Shown in pieces: positions 7,921-15,363 of a stretch of 18,680 nucleotides of DNA (its first letter is position 1; the number at the start of each line of letters is the position of its first letter). This DNA comes from Gammaproteobacteria bacterium UBA7449 (lineage in GTDB: Bacteria; Pseudomonadota; Gammaproteobacteria; Pseudomonadales; Pseudohongiellaceae). The stretch is from contig DLPV01000022.1 in NCBI GenBank assembly GCA_002477465.1, forward strand, positions 4,662-23,341, written 5' to 3'. A program made the position numbers and the translations under genes. The notes under the pieces are model-generated. The model was given only the letters and a program-made list of their open reading frames with translations, did no database searches and had not been told where the DNA came from.

Positions 7921-8724
7921 TTGAGTAATAAACCTGAGCTGCTCAGCGTAGAAAGTGTTCGTGTGCAGTTTCCTGATGGAACGGTGGGACTCTCGTCTGC
8001 GTCCTTCTCGGCTCAGCAGGGTGAAATAATTGCCATTATCGGCCGCTCCGGTGCCGGTAAATCCACGCTGTTGCGTTGCCTGAACGGATTTCAGGAAATC
8101 ACTTCTGGTGAGATTTATGTTTCAGGCGAATCCGTACACTCTATGGGTAACACGGAACTGCGGAGACTACGCAGGCAAATCGGATTTATCTGGCAAGAAT
8201 ACAACATCATTGATCGCCTTCCTGCTCTAACTAATGTGCTGACAGCAAGACTGGCACATAACAATCCTTGGCAATCTGCCGTTGGTTTTTTTGGCTCAGA
8301 ACACCGCAAGATTGCGTTGCACAACATGCAGCGGCTTAATTTAATGCATCGCGCAACATTGCGCGCAGACCGAATGTCTGGTGGTGAGAAACAGCGTCTT
8401 TCTATCGCCAGGGCGCTTACGCAAGAGCCCGATATCATTCTTGCCGACGAACCCGTGGCAAGTCTTGATCCTGAATTAGCCTGGCAAGTTCTATCGGATT
8501 TGTCTCGGGTGACTCGTGAAGACGGTTTGCTGACTATCCTCACTTTGCATCAGGTGCATCTGGCCGTAGAGTTTGCTGACCGCATTCTGGGTATCGCCGA
8601 GGGAAGAATCGTGTTTGATGGGCCTCCCTCCGCCCTAGATGATGAAGCACAAACTAAAATCTATGGCGGTCGCCTGCCACAATTACATACAAGTGAAGAA
8701 AATTATTTGAAGGCGATGGCATGA
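7921..8724 (+). CDS. phnC: phosphonate ABC transporter ATP-binding protein
   Basis: The 267-residue ATPase of the phosphonate importer. The Walker A motif GRSGAGKST is at 41-49, the Q-loop is in the IWQEYNI region near 90-96, the signature is MSGGEKQR around 152-159, and Walker B is IILADE at 172-177 followed by SLDP, then the switch His in TLHQVH. I take TTG at 7921 as the start: GGGGCGG lies at suitable distance and there is no in-frame ATG before the conserved N-terminus. Its stop overlaps the phnE start (ATGA). It acts on the cytoplasmic face with PhnE and PhnD. A TGAAA-N3-TTTCA dyad lies at 7872-7884, just upstream; it could be an operator. Confidence 0.95.
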   Translation: MSNKPELLSVESVRVQFPDGTVGLSSASFSAQQGEIIAIIGRSGAGKSTLLRCLNGFQEITSGEIYVSGESVHSMGNTELRRLRRQIGFIWQEYNIIDRLPALTNVLTARLAHNNPWQSAVGFFGSEHRKIALHNMQRLNLMHRATLRADRMSGGEKQRLSIARALTQEPDIILADEPVASLDPELAWQVLSDLSRVTREDGLLTILTLHQVHLAVEFADRILGIAEGRIVFDGPPSALDDEAQTKIYGGRLPQLHTSEENYLKAMA

Positions 8725-9563
8725 GTGGATCGAGCTCTGATGTCGTAAGGCCCGCCAAACCCTCAGGCGCTCGCACTCCATCAACCGATAATCTCCTTTC
8801 CCCCTGGCCAAAGATCAGCCTCAAGTCAGGCGGCATAGTTCTGCTAATAATGGCGGTGTATGCCTGGGCAATGACAGGCACCGAATCTGCACCGAGCAAA
8901 TTGATCGAAGGCTTTCCGGCGATTGTCGATATCGTCAGCCGCATGCTGCCGCCGCGCGTAGAGTTTTGGATCGTCGCTGAACATTTTGTTGAAACCTTAC
9001 AGATGGCGCTAATAGGAACCACCGGAGGGATCATCCTGTCTTTACCCTTTGCATTGCTTGCTGCGCGCAATATATCACCCCATCCATGGATCTATCAGAT
9101 CACACGCATTCTATTAAACATCAATCGGGCCATTCCGGAATTAATCTTCGCATTGATGTTAGTCGCTGCAGTCGGCCTGGGGCCGTTTGGAGGAGTGCTG
9201 GCAATTGCAATTGGCTCGATTGGATCTTTGGGAAAGATCTATGCAGAAAACATTGAGGCCATTGATCCGCAGCAGGTCATGGCGGTGCGGGCAACCGGCG
9301 CAGGCCCACTTACTACTTTTCTTTACGGAGTGCTTCCACAGGTCCTGCCCGTGATGACTTCTTACAGCATCTATTACTTCGAAGTCTCAGTCAGGGCGGC
9401 GACGATTCTGGGAGTGGTCGGGGCAGGGGGTATTGGCTTCATCATCCAGCAGTACATGGCATTGTTCCAATACGACCTGTTGTTTGGCGCACTAATCTTC
9501 ATGGCTATCGCCATTACTTTGTTAGATCGACTAAGTGACTTATTAAGAAGAAGGATTACTTGA
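8721..9563 (+). CDS. phnE: phosphonate ABC transporter permease
   Basis: A 280-residue inner-membrane permease. Hydrophobic segments lie at about 35-51, 92-115, 139-165, 200-220 and 254-268. A BPD-type cytoplasmic loop with the EAA-like run IYAENIEAIDPQQVMAVRATGAG is at 173-195, followed by RAATILGVVGAGGIGF, a segment typical of PhnE. The N-terminal ~30 residues are hydrophilic and Pro/Ser-rich. It overlaps phnC by four bases and abuts phnD. The order phnC-phnE-phnD differs from the phnC-phnD-phnE order of E. coli, but all three importer parts are present, with a single permease gene. Confidence 0.94.
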   Translation: MSGSSSDVVRPAKPSGARTPSTDNLLSPWPKISLKSGGIVLLIMAVYAWAMTGTESAPSKLIEGFPAIVDIVSRMLPPRVEFWIVAEHFVETLQMALIGTTGGIILSLPFALLAARNISPHPWIYQITRILLNINRAIPELIFALMLVAAVGLGPFGGVLAIAIGSIGSLGKIYAENIEAIDPQQVMAVRATGAGPLTTFLYGVLPQVLPVMTSYSIYYFEVSVRAATILGVVGAGGIGFIIQQYMALFQYDLLFGALIFMAIAITLLDRLSDLLRRRIT

Positions 9564-10609
9564 TGATTTCTAGCCGAATAAGATTTTTTTGCATTCGAAC
9601 ACTCTGTCTCTTTTATATAACAATGCTTCTAGGATCATGCGGTGAAGAGCAAGCTAGTGTACTGCGCGGGCCAGATGTTCCTGATGATTGGCCGCAAGAG
9701 TTTACCTTGGCTTTTTTTATGGGCGGAGATGCAGCCGAAGTTGTGGAACGACAAGATCCGGTGCGGGGTTACTTGCAAGAGCATTTGCAAATCCCCGTTC
9801 ACCTCCATCTTGCGACCAACTATTCCGCGGTAGTGGAGGCGGTGAGGTCTCAGCGTGCCGACGCCATGATGGTGGGTCCCCTTGCATATGTCCTTGCTGT
9901 TGAAGAAGCCAATGTCGAGGCATTAGGCATCATCGTCGCTGATAACGGAGAGCAATCCAATTACGAGGCAGACACGGATTCTGTTTACTTCAGCGCCATT
10001 GTAACGCGCAAAGGTTCGGGTATCGAAACCTTGGAAGATTTGCGCGGCAAAAATCTTGCCTTTGTCGATCCTGCATCCATGTCAGGCCATTTAGCGCCGC
10101 GCAATCATCTGATTAAGAACGGGATCGATCCGGAAACTGATTTAAACGCGGTCTTCGCTGGAGCCCATCCCACTGTATTGTTATCAGTGAATCAGGGAAG
10201 GGTAGACGCAGGCGCTACCATGCTGGGAAATCTGTACCGATTGGAAAGGGAAGGCATGGTAGATTTTTGCGGTTTTAGAGAAGGGCAGATAGCCACACCG
10301 GAAGTCATTGCGGCTAACTACGCGGAATGTCCGGAAGGGGGCATTGCATTGATTGCACTGACTGACCCAATTCCAGGGACTCCATTCGCCATCAGAGCAG
10401 ATTTACCTGAATCGTTTAAAGCGGCTGTAAAACAAGCGCTACTTGCCACGAAACTTGATGCGGCGTTGCAAGCACGTATGCCACGTCCGTCCCATTACAT
10501 CGATCCGTCGGAGGAGTACGGATACGCGCATCTCGATGAGCACTACAACTCCGTTAGACAGTTAGCAAATCTTTTGGATCTGGATTTACAAGCTATCGCT
10601 GACCAGTAA
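9563..10609 (+). CDS. phnD: phosphonate-binding lipoprotein of the ABC importer
   Basis: The substrate-binding protein of the phosphonate importer, 348 residues. I choose ATG 9563 (overlapping the phnE stop as TGATG, with AAGGA upstream) over the TTG one codon earlier. The N-terminus is a lipoprotein signal with lipobox LLGSC, lipid-bearing C26. PhnD/TctC-fold landmarks are FFMGGDAAEV near 50, VGPLAYVLA near 106, and a central FVDPASMSGHLAPRN segment that is characteristic of phosphonate and phosphite-binding proteins (S/T-SG hinge loop). Membrane anchoring in a Gram-negative differs from the soluble periplasmic E. coli PhnD. The downstream phnG starts 9 bp after the stop. Confidence 0.93.
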   Translation: MISSRIRFFCIRTLCLFYITMLLGSCGEEQASVLRGPDVPDDWPQEFTLAFFMGGDAAEVVERQDPVRGYLQEHLQIPVHLHLATNYSAVVEAVRSQRADAMMVGPLAYVLAVEEANVEALGIIVADNGEQSNYEADTDSVYFSAIVTRKGSGIETLEDLRGKNLAFVDPASMSGHLAPRNHLIKNGIDPETDLNAVFAGAHPTVLLSVNQGRVDAGATMLGNLYRLEREGMVDFCGFREGQIATPEVIAANYAECPEGGIALIALTDPIPGTPFAIRADLPESFKAAVKQALLATKLDAALQARMPRPSHYIDPSEEYGYAHLDEHYNSVRQLANLLDLDLQAIADQ

Positions 10610-10618
10610 GGAATACTC

Positions 10619-11053
10619 ATGAAAGAACACTATCAAGCAAATCAACAGAGTCGCTTGTTGTCCGTTTTAAGCACCGCGCCTGCGGCAGAGGTCTCAACAT
10701 TTGCGGATCAACTACTGGCCAACCTGCCTGAAGTGAAAGTAATCGAAAACCGTACCGGGCTGGTGATGGTGCCTTACACCGATACCCGCAAGGGCGCAAC
10801 GTTTCACATGGGTGAAACGTTAATCGCCGAAGCCCGAGTCAGTATGGAATCTGATGAAGGCTACGGCGCCTGCATGGGGCGCGATACCCAGCACGCGCTG
10901 GCGATTGCTGTACTCGATGTGGCATGTCAGAGCGGTCATTTTCTTGCCGAAATTGAACATTTTGTAACCGAGCAGGAAGCTATTCAGAACCAGGACGAAG
11001 AAACACTCCTCAAGAAAGTCGAATCCACTCGTGTTGAGATGGAGACTTACTAA
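10619..11053 (+). CDS. phnG: CP-lyase core subunit PhnG
   Basis: A 144-residue PhnG. In the known pathway PhnG, with PhnH, PhnI and PhnL, links the phosphonate to the 1' carbon of ATP ribose, and it is a structural partner in the PhnGHIJ core. Conserved features are RLLSVLSTAP near the start, ENRTGLVMV, FHMGETL, EARV and the GYGACMGRDTQHA segment at about 81-94. The start ATG has AAGGA 6 nt upstream. The stop TAA shares one base with the phnH start (TAATG), indicating coupling and stoichiometric production. No unusual feature. Confidence 0.94.
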   Translation: MKEHYQANQQSRLLSVLSTAPAAEVSTFADQLLANLPEVKVIENRTGLVMVPYTDTRKGATFHMGETLIAEARVSMESDEGYGACMGRDTQHALAIAVLDVACQSGHFLAEIEHFVTEQEAIQNQDEETLLKKVESTRVEMETY

Positions 11054-11616
11054 TGCGCGTACCTGAATTTACTCAAAGCGAAGAAGCGTCAAGAAAAACT
11101 TTTCTGGCTCTTCTACAAGCAACCAGTTTGCCTGGAAGCATTCATCAGTTATCACAAGCAAGCTATCCGGAAAATTTCATTGCCATCGCTGAGGCATTGA
11201 TTGATCTGGAAACCACATTCTTCTCACCCGATCCGGAAATCAGTCAGGCTCTGGAGCGCACCGGTGCCAGAGCAGTAGATGTGTCAGAGGCTGAGTATCA
11301 GCTTTGGCCAACACTGCGACAAGACGACCTGGAAGTGATTAAAACTGCCTCCGTGGGAACCATGGTGTATCCCGATTCCAGTGCATCACTTTATTTAGGT
11401 TGTCAGCTAGAGCAGGGCCTGCCTCTGCTGTTAACCGGTCCGGGTATCGATGGCGAGATTGAGATTCAGGTAGCTGGTGTCCCGGAAAGCTTTTGGATTG
11501 TGCGCAATGAGTTAACCAGTTACCCCCTTGGTTGGGATGTGTTCCTGGTTCATGACGGACAGGTGCTGGCGATTCCAAGAAGCACAGAAGTCAATATTGG
11601 ACCGCGCAGTCACTAA
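11053..11616 (+). CDS. phnH: CP-lyase core subunit PhnH
   Basis: A 187-residue PhnH, close to the usual length. It is a PLP-transferase-like fold protein without PLP that sits on the outside of the PhnGHIJ core. Recognisable segments are LLQATSLPGSI near 20-31, the central SVGTMVYPDSSASL, LTGPGIDGE around 135-143, and ESFWIVRNELTSYPLGWDVFLV with the C-terminal IPRST. The start overlaps the phnG stop by one base; phnI follows after 33 bp. Confidence 0.94.
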   Translation: MRVPEFTQSEEASRKTFLALLQATSLPGSIHQLSQASYPENFIAIAEALIDLETTFFSPDPEISQALERTGARAVDVSEAEYQLWPTLRQDDLEVIKTASVGTMVYPDSSASLYLGCQLEQGLPLLLTGPGIDGEIEIQVAGVPESFWIVRNELTSYPLGWDVFLVHDGQVLAIPRSTEVNIGPRSH

Positions 11617-11649
11617 ATGCGAACAAAATTCACAGCTTAGGAGAAATCA

Positions 11650-12864
11650 ATGTACGTAGCAGCGAAAGGCGGTGAAGAAGCTATCCAGCAAGCGGAACGT
11701 CTCTACCATGATTTGAAAGGCAAACTAACACCAGAGATGGTAGAGCAGGTTGAAAAGGGCATGCCTTATTTGCTGGACAGAATCATGGGCGAATCTTCGC
11801 TTTATGCACCTCAGTTGGCGGCACTGGCGCTTGCCCAGGCTGGCGGAGATACTTACGAAGCCGTACTCATTCTTAGAGCATACCGCTCTACCCAACCAAG
11901 ACTGGCTTATGCCTTGCCAATTGATTCTAACTCTATGACGGTTGTTAGGAGAATATCCGCTGCATTCAAAGATATCCCAGGTGGTCAAATTCTTGGACCA
12001 ACTCTGGATTATAGCCATCGTTTGCTGCGACTGGATGTGCTGGATAAAGAATTAGTAGCGGAGGATTCTGGCACTGCCGAGTTGCAAGCTGCGGATGAGC
12101 CGAGTCCAAAACAATATCCGCCGGTTACCGACTGGCAGCGCACACAAAAAATGTTGCCCGAGTTGGATTCCATAGAGAATCCAGAACCTGCTGATTTGCC
12201 AGATCTGACTCGCGAACCAATCATGTTTCCCACATCCAGGCCTCACCGCTTGCAGGCATTGGCGCGCGCTGATACCGGCGGCTTGCTCGCTCTTGGCTAC
12301 GCCAATATGCGTGGCTTCGGGCCGGTGCATCCAACGGTGAACGAAGTGCGTCTCTCCTATGCCAGGGTGCAACTCAAGCATCCGGTCACCGGAACCGTTT
12401 TTTCTGTTGGCAATATCCGGGTAAGCCATGCTGAAGTAGTGCAGACTACCAAGGCCAGCAAAGACAAGGTTGGCCTCGAATTAGGTTTCTGCGCCACATT
12501 CGGTTGGAACGAAGTAAAGAACATCGCCGGCTCAATGCTTGATTTGGCGATGGATCGGGAAGATGTACATCCCGCCTTCACCGAAGAGTTTGTGCTTTAC
12601 CACACCGAGTCAGTGGAATCATCCGGTTTCTGTATCCATCTCAAGCTTCCTCACTATGTGACTTTCACCAGCGGTATGGATGCCATGAAAGACGCCATGA
12701 TGGGTGTAGGAATGGCGCAGATGCCAACAAGTTCCAAGGCGTTTGAGAAGCAGGATGCAAAATCACCGGCTCCCGAGGCAGACCTGGAGACAGACGAAAA
12801 AGTCTCGCCAATTACAGCGGTGGAATCTGAATCCGAAACTGAGTCAGAGAAGGAGATGAGCTGA
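11650..12864 (+). CDS. phnI: CP-lyase core subunit PhnI with acidic C-terminal tail
   Basis: A 404-residue PhnI, the nucleosidase-like subunit that forms the interface with PhnJ. The N-terminus MYVAAKGGEEAI and the RRISAAFKDIPGGQILGPT segment (100-118) are highly conserved. The zinc-site histidines known at the E. coli PhnI/PhnJ interface (H328 and H333) correspond to H330 and H335 in IHLKLPHYVTF. After about residue 360 there is an extra Glu/Ser/Asp-rich tail (ESESETESEKE), making the protein some 50 residues longer than E. coli PhnI. The start has AGGAG upstream; the stop overlaps the phnJ start (TGATG). So the PhnI half of the active site looks intact. Confidence 0.95.
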   Translation: MYVAAKGGEEAIQQAERLYHDLKGKLTPEMVEQVEKGMPYLLDRIMGESSLYAPQLAALALAQAGGDTYEAVLILRAYRSTQPRLAYALPIDSNSMTVVRRISAAFKDIPGGQILGPTLDYSHRLLRLDVLDKELVAEDSGTAELQAADEPSPKQYPPVTDWQRTQKMLPELDSIENPEPADLPDLTREPIMFPTSRPHRLQALARADTGGLLALGYANMRGFGPVHPTVNEVRLSYARVQLKHPVTGTVFSVGNIRVSHAEVVQTTKASKDKVGLELGFCATFGWNEVKNIAGSMLDLAMDREDVHPAFTEEFVLYHTESVESSGFCIHLKLPHYVTFTSGMDAMKDAMMGVGMAQMPTSSKAFEKQDAKSPAPEADLETDEKVSPITAVESESETESEKEMS

Positions 12865-13802
12865 TGCAGACATTGGCTTCTTTAAAAAAGAGCAGTGATG
12901 CCTACAGTTTTGGTTTTCTCGATGCCTTTGCGAAGCGGGAGCTGCGCAGAAAAATTCTTAAAGCTGTGGCTATTCCCGGCTATCAGGTTCCTTACGCGAG
13001 CCGGGAAATGCCAATAGCGCGAGGATGGGGTACCGGTGGATTGCAGGCCACTCTGGCTCTTGCAGGTCCAAGTAGTAAGGTCAAAGTTATCGATCAGGGT
13101 TCTGATGATTCAGTAAACGCTGCCAATTTAAGGCGATTTATTGCTCGCATGACTGGCTGCGATGCTACCCGGGATACTCTCGAATGCACAATACTGCAGA
13201 GTCGACACCGCTGTCCCGAAGAGCGCTTGAAGCGGGGACAAGTTCTGGTGCTGCAGGTTCCAGATCCGGAAACGCTCAGATCCGTTGAGCCCAATATGAC
13301 CAGGGCCAGGCTAATGCATGCCGATCAGGACTACGGACTGATGTGGCTTAAGTTATACGAGCAACTGGTTCGCTTTGGACGCTTCGTGCAGGGCGCCAGC
13401 TATCCTTCTTTGGTCAATGGTCGCTATGTGATGAGCCCCAGCCCGATTCCGCGCTGGGATGTGCCGACCTTACATCAGGCGCAACATCTCACAATCTTGT
13501 CGGCTGGCCGGGAAAAACGAATCTATGCCGTGCCGCCCTTCACGCGAGTTGAGCCACTGGAATTTACTGATGAGTTTTTCCAGGTAGAAGAACAGTCGGA
13601 CTGGACCTGTGATCGCACTGGTCAACGCTACAAGTTCATGAATGAGATTCCAGAAACTGACGGCACAGCCCGACATGAAATTTCCGATACAGGTTACGCG
13701 GACAAATTGATTCAAAAGAAAGAAGGCGAAGCTGTGACCCTTGGTGAGACTTACTACGACGATAACGGGACGTTCTATCATGACGGTTTTCTTAAATCCT
13801 AA
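12864..13802 (+). CDS. phnJ: PhnJ homologue lacking the radical-SAM cysteine motif
   Basis: A 312-residue homologue of the C-P bond-cleaving subunit. The fold is clearly conserved: ILKAVAIPGYQVPY with glycyl-radical Gly at G39, GWGTGG at 54-59, KVIDQGSDD, SRHR with active-site H115, the insertion region with VNGRYVMSPSPIPRWD, and GREKRIYAVPPFTRVE. The E. coli cysteines C241, C244, C266 and C272 correspond to C249, T252, I273 and A279: WTCDRT stands in for PCAIC and EISDTGYA for VCSDTDYC. The frame continues unbroken on both sides, so this is substitution, not frameshift. The only other cysteines are C99, C108 and C117, spaced nine apart, around H115. The C-terminus is about 25 residues longer than in E. 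coli. It overlaps phnI by one base and phnK by 23 bases. Homology is certain; classical SAM-dependent lyase activity is doubtful. Confidence 0.92.
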   Translation: MQTLASLKKSSDAYSFGFLDAFAKRELRRKILKAVAIPGYQVPYASREMPIARGWGTGGLQATLALAGPSSKVKVIDQGSDDSVNAANLRRFIARMTGCDATRDTLECTILQSRHRCPEERLKRGQVLVLQVPDPETLRSVEPNMTRARLMHADQDYGLMWLKLYEQLVRFGRFVQGASYPSLVNGRYVMSPSPIPRWDVPTLHQAQHLTILSAGREKRIYAVPPFTRVEPLEFTDEFFQVEEQSDWTCDRTGQRYKFMNEIPETDGTARHEISDTGYADKLIQKKEGEAVTLGETYYDDNGTFYHDGFLKS

Positions 13803-14601
13803 CGCCTGGCAACCAGCGCCACCGCGCCTGATCGAAACGGCACCCATTCTCGAAGTTAAGGGAATCCAGAAACGCTACGGTGATATTCAAGCGGTTGCCA
13901 ATGTGGATATGTCGGTGTACCCGGGAGAAATTATGGGTATCGTGGGCGAGTCCGGTTCGGGCAAGTCCACTTTGTTGCGCATGTTACACCTGGAAGAACC
14001 TGCAGACGCCGGAAGTTACAAATTAAACATCGATGGCTGGCAGGATCGCGAACTTCTGCAGCTTGATCGCTTCGAGCAGCGCAAGTTGCGGGTCAGTCAT
14101 ATCGGCATCGTGTATCAGCACCCCCACCTGGGCTTGCGCATGCACAACACTAGCAGTGGCAATGTAGCAGAACGCTTATTGGTTGCTGGGGAACGCACTT
14201 ACTCAACCCTGCGACAAGCGGCAGTCAGTTCATTGGCTGCATCAGAATTTCCACTGCAGCGAATGGACGATTTGCCGCGTCATCTCTCCGGCGGCATGCA
14301 ACAGCGTGTGCAGCTCGCCAAGGCGATTGCAATGGAACCCGCACTGCTGTTGCTGGATGAGCCCACCAGTGGATTGGATGTGTCGGTGCAGGCCCGTGTG
14401 CTGGATACGCTGAAGAGTCTGCAACAGCAACAAAAGATCTCGACGGTATTGGTATCCCATGATTTGGGTGTCATTCGCACCCTGGCTGACCGGGTCATGG
14501 TGATGCGTGGTGGCCACGTTATCGAAGCTGGATTGACAGATCAGATTCTTGAAGACCCACAAGAAGCTTACACCCAGCAACTAGTGCACGCGAAACTTTA
14601 A
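13780..14601 (+). CDS. phnK: CP-lyase ABC protein PhnK
   Basis: A 273-residue ABC ATPase without membrane partner, which docks on the PhnGHIJ core. Walker A is GESGSGKS at 56-63, the Q-loop is in YQHPHLGLR near 112-120, the signature is LSGGMQQR at 169-176, Walker B is LLLLDE at 189-194, followed by PTSGLDVSVQAR and the switch His in SHDLGV. YQHP-LGLR and GNVAERL are typical of PhnK. I choose ATG 13780, inside the end of phnJ, over the TTG at 13741. About 20 residues precede the ABC core, slightly more than in E. coli. Confidence 0.94.
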   Translation: MTVFLNPNAWQPAPPRLIETAPILEVKGIQKRYGDIQAVANVDMSVYPGEIMGIVGESGSGKSTLLRMLHLEEPADAGSYKLNIDGWQDRELLQLDRFEQRKLRVSHIGIVYQHPHLGLRMHNTSSGNVAERLLVAGERTYSTLRQAAVSSLAASEFPLQRMDDLPRHLSGGMQQRVQLAKAIAMEPALLLLDEPTSGLDVSVQARVLDTLKSLQQQQKISTVLVSHDLGVIRTLADRVMVMRGGHVIEAGLTDQILEDPQEAYTQQLVHAKL

Positions 14602-14625
14602 TCAGTATTGCCAGTAAGTAAATAC

Positions 14626-15363
14626 ATGCGAATCGGGCTTATCACAGATATTCATAGCAACCTGCAGGCGCTGGACGCGGCACTCAGTTTTTTGCGCGGT
14701 CAGGATATTGAAACCATCCTGTGTGCGGGTGATCTGGTGTGCTATGGCGCAAACCCCATCGAAGTACTGCGGCGACTGCAGGAAAGTCATATTCCTGCAG
14801 TAAAAGGTAACTATGATGAGGCAGTAGCACTCGATCTCCCAACGGCTTCACGTAGACCTTCTTCACCGCAGAACGAACCTTTAAAGAAGGCTGCGCTGCA
14901 GTGGACTCAAGACATCGTTTCTGATCAGGAGCGAAATTACCTTAGCAACCTTCCCTGGCGAAGCAGTCATCGGTTTGCGGGCAACTGGGTGCACGTGCTA
15001 CATGCCGGGCTTGATTATCTGGATGAGTGGGTAGCTCCCGATCATCCAAATTCACTGGAGAGGGTAGCCGCGGCCTATCCAGGTGACATAGTGGTGCTGG
15101 GGCATACCCATCTGCAGTTTGCAGAAGCCGTTAACGCAACCTTGTTGGTAAATCCCGGTGCTATTGGGCGATCCCTGGACGGTGATCCGCGTACAGCATT
15201 TGCCATCCTCGATGTGGCAACTCGTGAAGTGGAGTTCCATCGTATCGAGTACGCCATCGATGAGACAGTGCAGGCAATCGAACAGTCAACGATGCCTGAT
15301 GAAATCGCGTTACTAATCAAACACGCAGCCAGACGAATTGATGAACTGGAGACTCAGGCATGA
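14626..15363 (+). CDS. calcineurin-like metallophosphoesterase inserted between phnK and phnL
   Basis: A 245-residue two-metal phosphoesterase of the YfcE/MJ0936-like class. Motifs are D8-I-H10 in TDIHSN, G35-D36 in AGDLVCYG, G61-N62-Y63-D64, H126 in VLHAG, and GHTH with H160 and H162. All metal ligands are present. I use ATG 14626, which begins directly at the first beta-strand; a TTG 18 bp earlier is possible. It lies 24 bp after phnK and overlaps phnL (ATGA), so it is part of the operon. No signal peptide, so cytosolic. Members of this class hydrolyse phosphodiesters or phosphomonoesters. With no phnP (cyclic ribose-phosphate phosphodiesterase) in the window, it could supply that step; this is inference. 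Confidence 0.88.
   Translation: MRIGLITDIHSNLQALDAALSFLRGQDIETILCAGDLVCYGANPIEVLRRLQESHIPAVKGNYDEAVALDLPTASRRPSSPQNEPLKKAALQWTQDIVSDQERNYLSNLPWRSSHRFAGNWVHVLHAGLDYLDEWVAPDHPNSLERVAAAYPGDIVVLGHTHLQFAEAVNATLLVNPGAIGRSLDGDPRTAFAILDVATREVEFHRIEYAIDETVQAIEQSTMPDEIALLIKHAARRIDELETQA

Noticed and set aside
13605..13705. Frameshift or sequencing error as the cause of the missing PhnJ cysteines
   Set aside because: Conserved residues lie in the same frame on both sides and even between the lost positions (SDTGY), so several independent codon changes are needed, not one indel.
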